Source: an uncultured Lachnospiraceae bacterium
GTDB taxonomy: Bacteria > Bacillota > Clostridia > Lachnospirales > Lachnospiraceae
Length of the DNA stretch: 25,075 nucleotides
NCBI GenBank assembly: GCA_900550235.1
Contig: URRQ01000033.1
Span: 1 to 25,075, forward strand
Reading direction: 5' to 3'
The translations under genes were made by a program, and so were the position numbers. Within the stretch, counting starts at the first letter, position 1. The number at the start of each line of letters is the position of its first letter. The notes under the pieces are model-generated. The model was not told the DNA's origin. It searched no databases and was given only the letters and a program-made list of their open reading frames with translations. Below, piece after piece: positions 21,912 through 25,075 of the stretch.

Positions 21912-22198
21912 GTATTATCCTTTCCGTAAGACTATATGGAGAAACTATCTTTGTTTTTATGATAGCAAAAATGCCACTTTCAGACAATGGTATCCTTACT
22001 TTTCATTCTGTTTTTCTGTTCATATTTTCAAATGTGAATTTGTTCCGAAATGGAAGATTCTACATAGAAAATGAGAGTTGTTTATTGAATAAAGAAATGT
22101 GATAGTTTCCCAATATAGTAACCATCATCTGCGATGGTTCTAATATAGCTTGAGAAATACGGATTGTCAAGATATTTTGCGACATCCTATAGATAACT
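21912..22198 (-). other. long 5' leader region of the nuclease gene
   Basis: No gene of normal size. On the minus strand a promoter at 22142-22170 would start a transcript near 22135 with a roughly 220-nt leader. The hairpin AACCATC-loop-GATGGTT (22120-22139) lies at its 5' end. A 22-codon frame from 22128 lacks a ribosome site. The rest is AT-rich. Confidence 0.45.
22142..22170 (-). promoter_or_regulatory. strong minus-strand promoter upstream of the nuclease gene
   Basis: TTGACA (22165-22170), an exact 17-base spacer and TATATT (22142-22147). It points at the nuclease gene over a leader of about 220 nt. Confidence 0.75.
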
Positions 22199-22244
22199 AA
22201 AAAGGTGGTCTTATTCCTGTAAACAGGATAAGTCCACCTTTTTC
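22199..22244 (-). terminator. Rho-independent terminator of leuS
   Basis: A long stem pairs AAAGGTGGACTTATCCTG with CAGGAATAAGACCACCTTT on the minus strand, followed by TT and AG. It starts 14 bases after the leuS stop and is nearly symmetric. Confidence 0.85.
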
Positions 22245-22258
22245 ATTATCTGTACTGC

Positions 22259-24682
22259 CTATTTCTGCACAATATTTATAATTCTGCCCGGTACATAAAT
22301 CTCTTTTACAATCGTACCTGTCAGTTTTTCAGCAATTGCTTCTTTTCCTGCTGCAATAGCATCTTCTTTGGAAATGTCTGCAGGGATTGTGATGACTGCT
22401 CTTGTTTTACCGTTGATCTGTACGGCAACTTCTTTTTCGTCATCTTTCATTTTTTCTTTATCGTATGTTGGCCAGCCTGCGTTGAATACTGTTCCTTCAT
22501 GACCTAACTGCTGCCACAATTCTTCTGCCATATGTGGTGCGAACGGTGCTAAGAGAACTGCAAGTGTGCTTAAAGTTTCATGGTCAATTCCGCCTTCTTT
22601 TTTCGAAATCTCAATCAACTTATTGTTGTATTCCATGAAACCGGAGATTACTGTATTCAAGCTGAAGCTTTCAAGACGAGTTGTAATATCGTATACCATT
22701 TTGTTACGAATCTTAATCATTTCTTTTGTAGCTTCAATGTTCTTGTCTTTGCTGTCCATCACAAGATTCCATACACGATTCAGGAAACGGTATACGCCGT
22801 CAATTCCGCGGTCATCCCATTCTGCATCTAACTCCGGTGGTCCAACGAATAATTCATACATTCTTAAGGAGTCACATCCATAATCTCTTACAAGATCGTC
22901 CGGGGAAACTACGTTTCCTTTGGATTTACTCATTTTAATACCGTTTTTACCGGTAATCATACCTTGGTTAAATAATTTCTTAAATGGCTCGTCAAAATCA
23001 ATGGCTCCGATATCACATAAGAATTTTGTATAAAAACGTGAGTACAATAAGTGAAGTACCGCATGTTCTACACCACCGATATACATATCTACCGGAAGCA
23101 TCTCGTCTGCTTTTTCTTTGGAAACCAGTTCTTCTGAGTTATGGCTGTCTACATAACGTAAGAAATACCATGAAGACCCAGCCCACTGTGGCATTGTGTT
23201 TGTCTCTCGTTTTGCAGGTTTTCCACAAACCGGACAAGTTGTATTTACCCAACTTTCGATTCCTGCCAATGGTGATTCTCCTGTTCCGGTCGGCTCATAA
23301 GAATCTACTTCCGGAAGTGTTAATGGAAGCTGATCTTCCGGTACCGGAACTGCTCCACAATCCGGGCAATGTACGATTGGAATTGGTTCACCCCAATAAC
23401 GCTGACGAGAGAATACCCAGTCACGTAATTTATAGTTTACTGTTGCACGACCGATTCCACGCTCTTCAATGATATGCGGCGCTTCTTTTTTCAGAACTGC
23501 GGATTCCATTCCGTTCCATTCTCCGGAATTGATCATAGTTCCTGAAGCTTCGGTATATGCTTCTGTCATGTTTTCAATTTCTTTTCCATCTTTTGCGATT
23601 ACTTGCACGATTGGAATATTGAATTTCTTTGCAAATTCAAAGTCACGGTCATCGTGAGCCGGTACGCACATGATTGCACCTGTACCGTAATCAGCAAGTA
23701 CATAATCAGATAACCAAATTGGTGTTTTGGCGCCATTTAATGGATTGATTGCATAAGAGCCTGTAAATACACCTGTTTTTTCTTTGTCCTGGAGTCTGTC
23801 TACATTTGATTTCATGGAAGCATCGTAGATATATTTTTCTACTGCTTCTCTTGTCTCATCTGTAGCAAGTTTTGCTGCAAGCGCATGTTCCGGAGCTAAT
23901 ACCATAAATGTTGCGCCGTAAAGCGTATCCGGTCTTGTTGTATAGACAGTAATTTTTTCATCCATTCCATCAACCGGGAATTCTACCTCTGCACCGTAAG
24001 ATTTTCCAATCCACTCAGCCTGCATTTTCTTTACTTTTTCAGGCCAATCCAATTTGTCAAGATCGTTTAAGAGACGGTCTGCATATTTTGTAATGCGAAG
24101 CATCCACTGACGAAGATTTTTCTTTGTCACTTCTGTACCGCAACGTTCACATTTTCCATTTACAACCTCTTCGTTTGCAAGACCTGTCTTACAAGACGGA
24201 CACCAGTTGATTGGAAATTCTTTTTCATAAGCAAGTCCTTCTTTGAACATTTTTACGAAAATCCACTGTGTCCATTTGTAGAACTCAGGATCTGTTGTGT
24301 TTACTTCCATATCCCAATCGTAAAGAGCTGCGATCTCATTGATCTGACGTTTGATGTTCTTTACGTTCTCTGCTGTAGAAATTGCCGGATGTACTCCCAT
24401 TTTAATCGCATAGTTTTCTGCTGGAAGACCGAATGCATCCCAGCCCATTGGGTGTACGATATAGTATTTCTGTAATAATTTGTAACGGCTCCACACGTCG
24501 GAAATAACGTATCCTCTCCAATGTCCTACATGAAGTCCGTTTCCTGATGGATATGGGAACATATCAAGACAGTAGTATTTCTCTCTTTTGCCGTTTTCAT
24601 CTTCTTTCACATTTACCGGGTTTTTTTCCCAGTTTTCACGCCACTTCTTCTCGATGGCTTTGTGATTATATGGTGTTGCCAT
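22259..24682 (-). CDS. leuS: leucyl-tRNA synthetase
   Basis: An 807-residue class I synthetase, full length for bacterial LeuRS. The start ATG at 24682 has AAAGGAG upstream; a longer in-frame reading begins inside the leader terminator. HIGH-type motif HVGH is at 51-54 after MFPYPSGNGL, and KMSKS is at about 583-587. A zinc-ribbon WCPSCKTGLANEE...CERCG lies near 160-185, the CP1 editing domain follows, and a second CPDCG/CPVCG pair is in the middle. The C-terminal anticodon and tRNA-binding parts (EEVAVQINGKTRAVITI and the final domain) are present. It charges tRNA-Leu in the cytoplasm. Expression is set by the T-box leader. Confidence 0.98.
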   Translation of the reverse strand: MATPYNHKAIEKKWRENWEKNPVNVKEDENGKREKYYCLDMFPYPSGNGLHVGHWRGYVISDVWSRYKLLQKYYIVHPMGWDAFGLPAENYAIKMGVHPAISTAENVKNIKRQINEIAALYDWDMEVNTTDPEFYKWTQWIFVKMFKEGLAYEKEFPINWCPSCKTGLANEEVVNGKCERCGTEVTKKNLRQWMLRITKYADRLLNDLDKLDWPEKVKKMQAEWIGKSYGAEVEFPVDGMDEKITVYTTRPDTLYGATFMVLAPEHALAAKLATDETREAVEKYIYDASMKSNVDRLQDKEKTGVFTGSYAINPLNGAKTPIWLSDYVLADYGTGAIMCVPAHDDRDFEFAKKFNIPIVQVIAKDGKEIENMTEAYTEASGTMINSGEWNGMESAVLKKEAPHIIEERGIGRATVNYKLRDWVFSRQRYWGEPIPIVHCPDCGAVPVPEDQLPLTLPEVDSYEPTGTGESPLAGIESWVNTTCPVCGKPAKRETNTMPQWAGSSWYFLRYVDSHNSEELVSKEKADEMLPVDMYIGGVEHAVLHLLYSRFYTKFLCDIGAIDFDEPFKKLFNQGMITGKNGIKMSKSKGNVVSPDDLVRDYGCDSLRMYELFVGPPELDAEWDDRGIDGVYRFLNRVWNLVMDSKDKNIEATKEMIKIRNKMVYDITTRLESFSLNTVISGFMEYNNKLIEISKKEGGIDHETLSTLAVLLAPFAPHMAEELWQQLGHEGTVFNAGWPTYDKEKMKDDEKEVAVQINGKTRAVITIPADISKEDAIAAGKEAIAEKLTGTIVKEIYVPGRIINIVQK

Positions 24683-24974
24683 ATGAATTCTCCTTTCATT
24701 ATAAAAAAGCCTTCTCATCTCAAAAGAGACGAAAAGGCTATAGTTTCCGTGGTACCACTCTCATTCACTTCACATCTTGTGAAATGCACTCATTGCTTCT
24801 GTAACGGGAAGTCCCGCTTTTGCCTATGTTACTTATGGTTCAGCAAAAGAACTCCGAGGCGAGTTGGGAGATTACGCTGCTACCTCACACCATCCGGCAG
24901 CTCTCTGATAACGATAGGCTCTTAATACTCCTCATCTATGTCGTTGATTATATTGTATTAATGAAAATTAATCA
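24683..24974 (-). promoter_or_regulatory. T-box leader of leuS
   Basis: The roughly 290-nt minus-strand leader shows the T-box plan. Stem I begins with GATGAGGAG and contains the AGAGAGCTGCCGG region and TGTGAGGTAGC. A CTC triplet (Leu) occurs in AATCTCCCAACTCG, where the specifier is expected. The T-box core GAGTGGTACCACGG (near 24747-24760) carries the TGGT that pairs with the tRNA acceptor end. A terminator follows. Uncharged tRNA-Leu would stabilise the antiterminator and allow leuS transcription. The exact specifier is by eye. Confidence 0.93.
24703..24739 (-). terminator. T-box regulatory terminator
   Basis: AGCCTTTTCGTCTC and GAGATGAGAAGGCT form a stem around TTTT, followed by TTTTTTAT. 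It is the alternative fold to the antiterminator. Confidence 0.9.
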
Positions 24975-24980
24975 CTAAAT

Positions 24981-25008
24981 ATTCTATCATATTCAAGCAA
25001 TTTGTCAA
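24981..25008 (-). promoter_or_regulatory. promoter of the leuS T-box transcript
   Basis: TTGACA (25003-25008), a 16-base spacer and TAGAAT (24981-24986). Nothing further is supported from 25009 to the window end. Confidence 0.75.
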
Positions 25009-25075
25009 GAAGTGAAATTCCTTGAGTTTCCGCAAAATGTAATTTAAACATAAATGACTTCTCCTAAAGCACCAA

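Noticed and set aside
22984..23472. 162-codon plus-strand frame within leuS
   Set aside because: Shadow of leuS coding sequence.

Overview
The window looks like chromosome of an anaerobic Firmicute of the Lachnospiraceae/Clostridia type (Mediterraneibacter, Dorea, Blautia-like). The reasons are low GC in most of the sequence, strong AGGAGG ribosome sites, TTGACA/TATAAT promoters, a T-box-controlled leuS, and several small regulator and membrane families common in that group. Species assignment is inference.

Layout. (1) Positions 1 to about 4804 are the end of an integrated mobile element, visibly richer in GC for its first 2.5 kb. It carries the start of a DNA cytosine methyltransferase, a single-chain tandem ribbon-helix-helix protein with a very acidic tail, a ParR-like and a ParM-like segregation pair, two small unrecognised proteins, an XRE repressor at a divergent promoter with 15-bp direct repeats, and a 390-residue protein made of six helix-turn-helix-like repeats. 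The element appears to end inside an ABC-transporter ATPase gene, cutting it at Walker B. (2) Positions 4805-9213 hold small accessory genes: the broken BceA/MacB-like ATPase with its promoter, a DUF6442/XRE pair, an orphan PemK/MazF-like toxin followed by a strongly promoted small RNA, VanZ, and a divergent MerR/GNAT pair. (3) Positions 9276-11255 are an IS1634-family insertion sequence bounded by a 72-bp target duplication that copied a promoter. (4) Positions 11345-15444 hold a small coiled protein, an ApbE/cation-transporter operon, a nucleotidyltransferase, a broken SAM methyltransferase and a GNAT. (5) Positions 15712-17618 hold an uncharacterised membrane-protein operon, divergent from a cysteine-containing HTH regulator. 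(6) Positions 17689-20785 hold a TIGR04076 protein, a Bcp peroxiredoxin, a metallophosphoesterase, a decayed XRE regulator and an intact XRE-membrane regulator. (7) Positions 20931-24974 hold an Rpn-like nuclease with a long leader, then leuS with its T-box leader.

Best candidates for something undescribed: the orphan PemK-like toxin with its adjacent terminator-bounded small RNA (about 6216-6931); the six-repeat HTH protein with a palindrome on its -10 (3363-4658); and the three-gene membrane operon facing a Cys-motif HTH regulator (15712-17618). The 72-bp duplication flanking the IS is a clear example of a known but rare transposition habit. No tRNA, rRNA or CRISPR array was seen.
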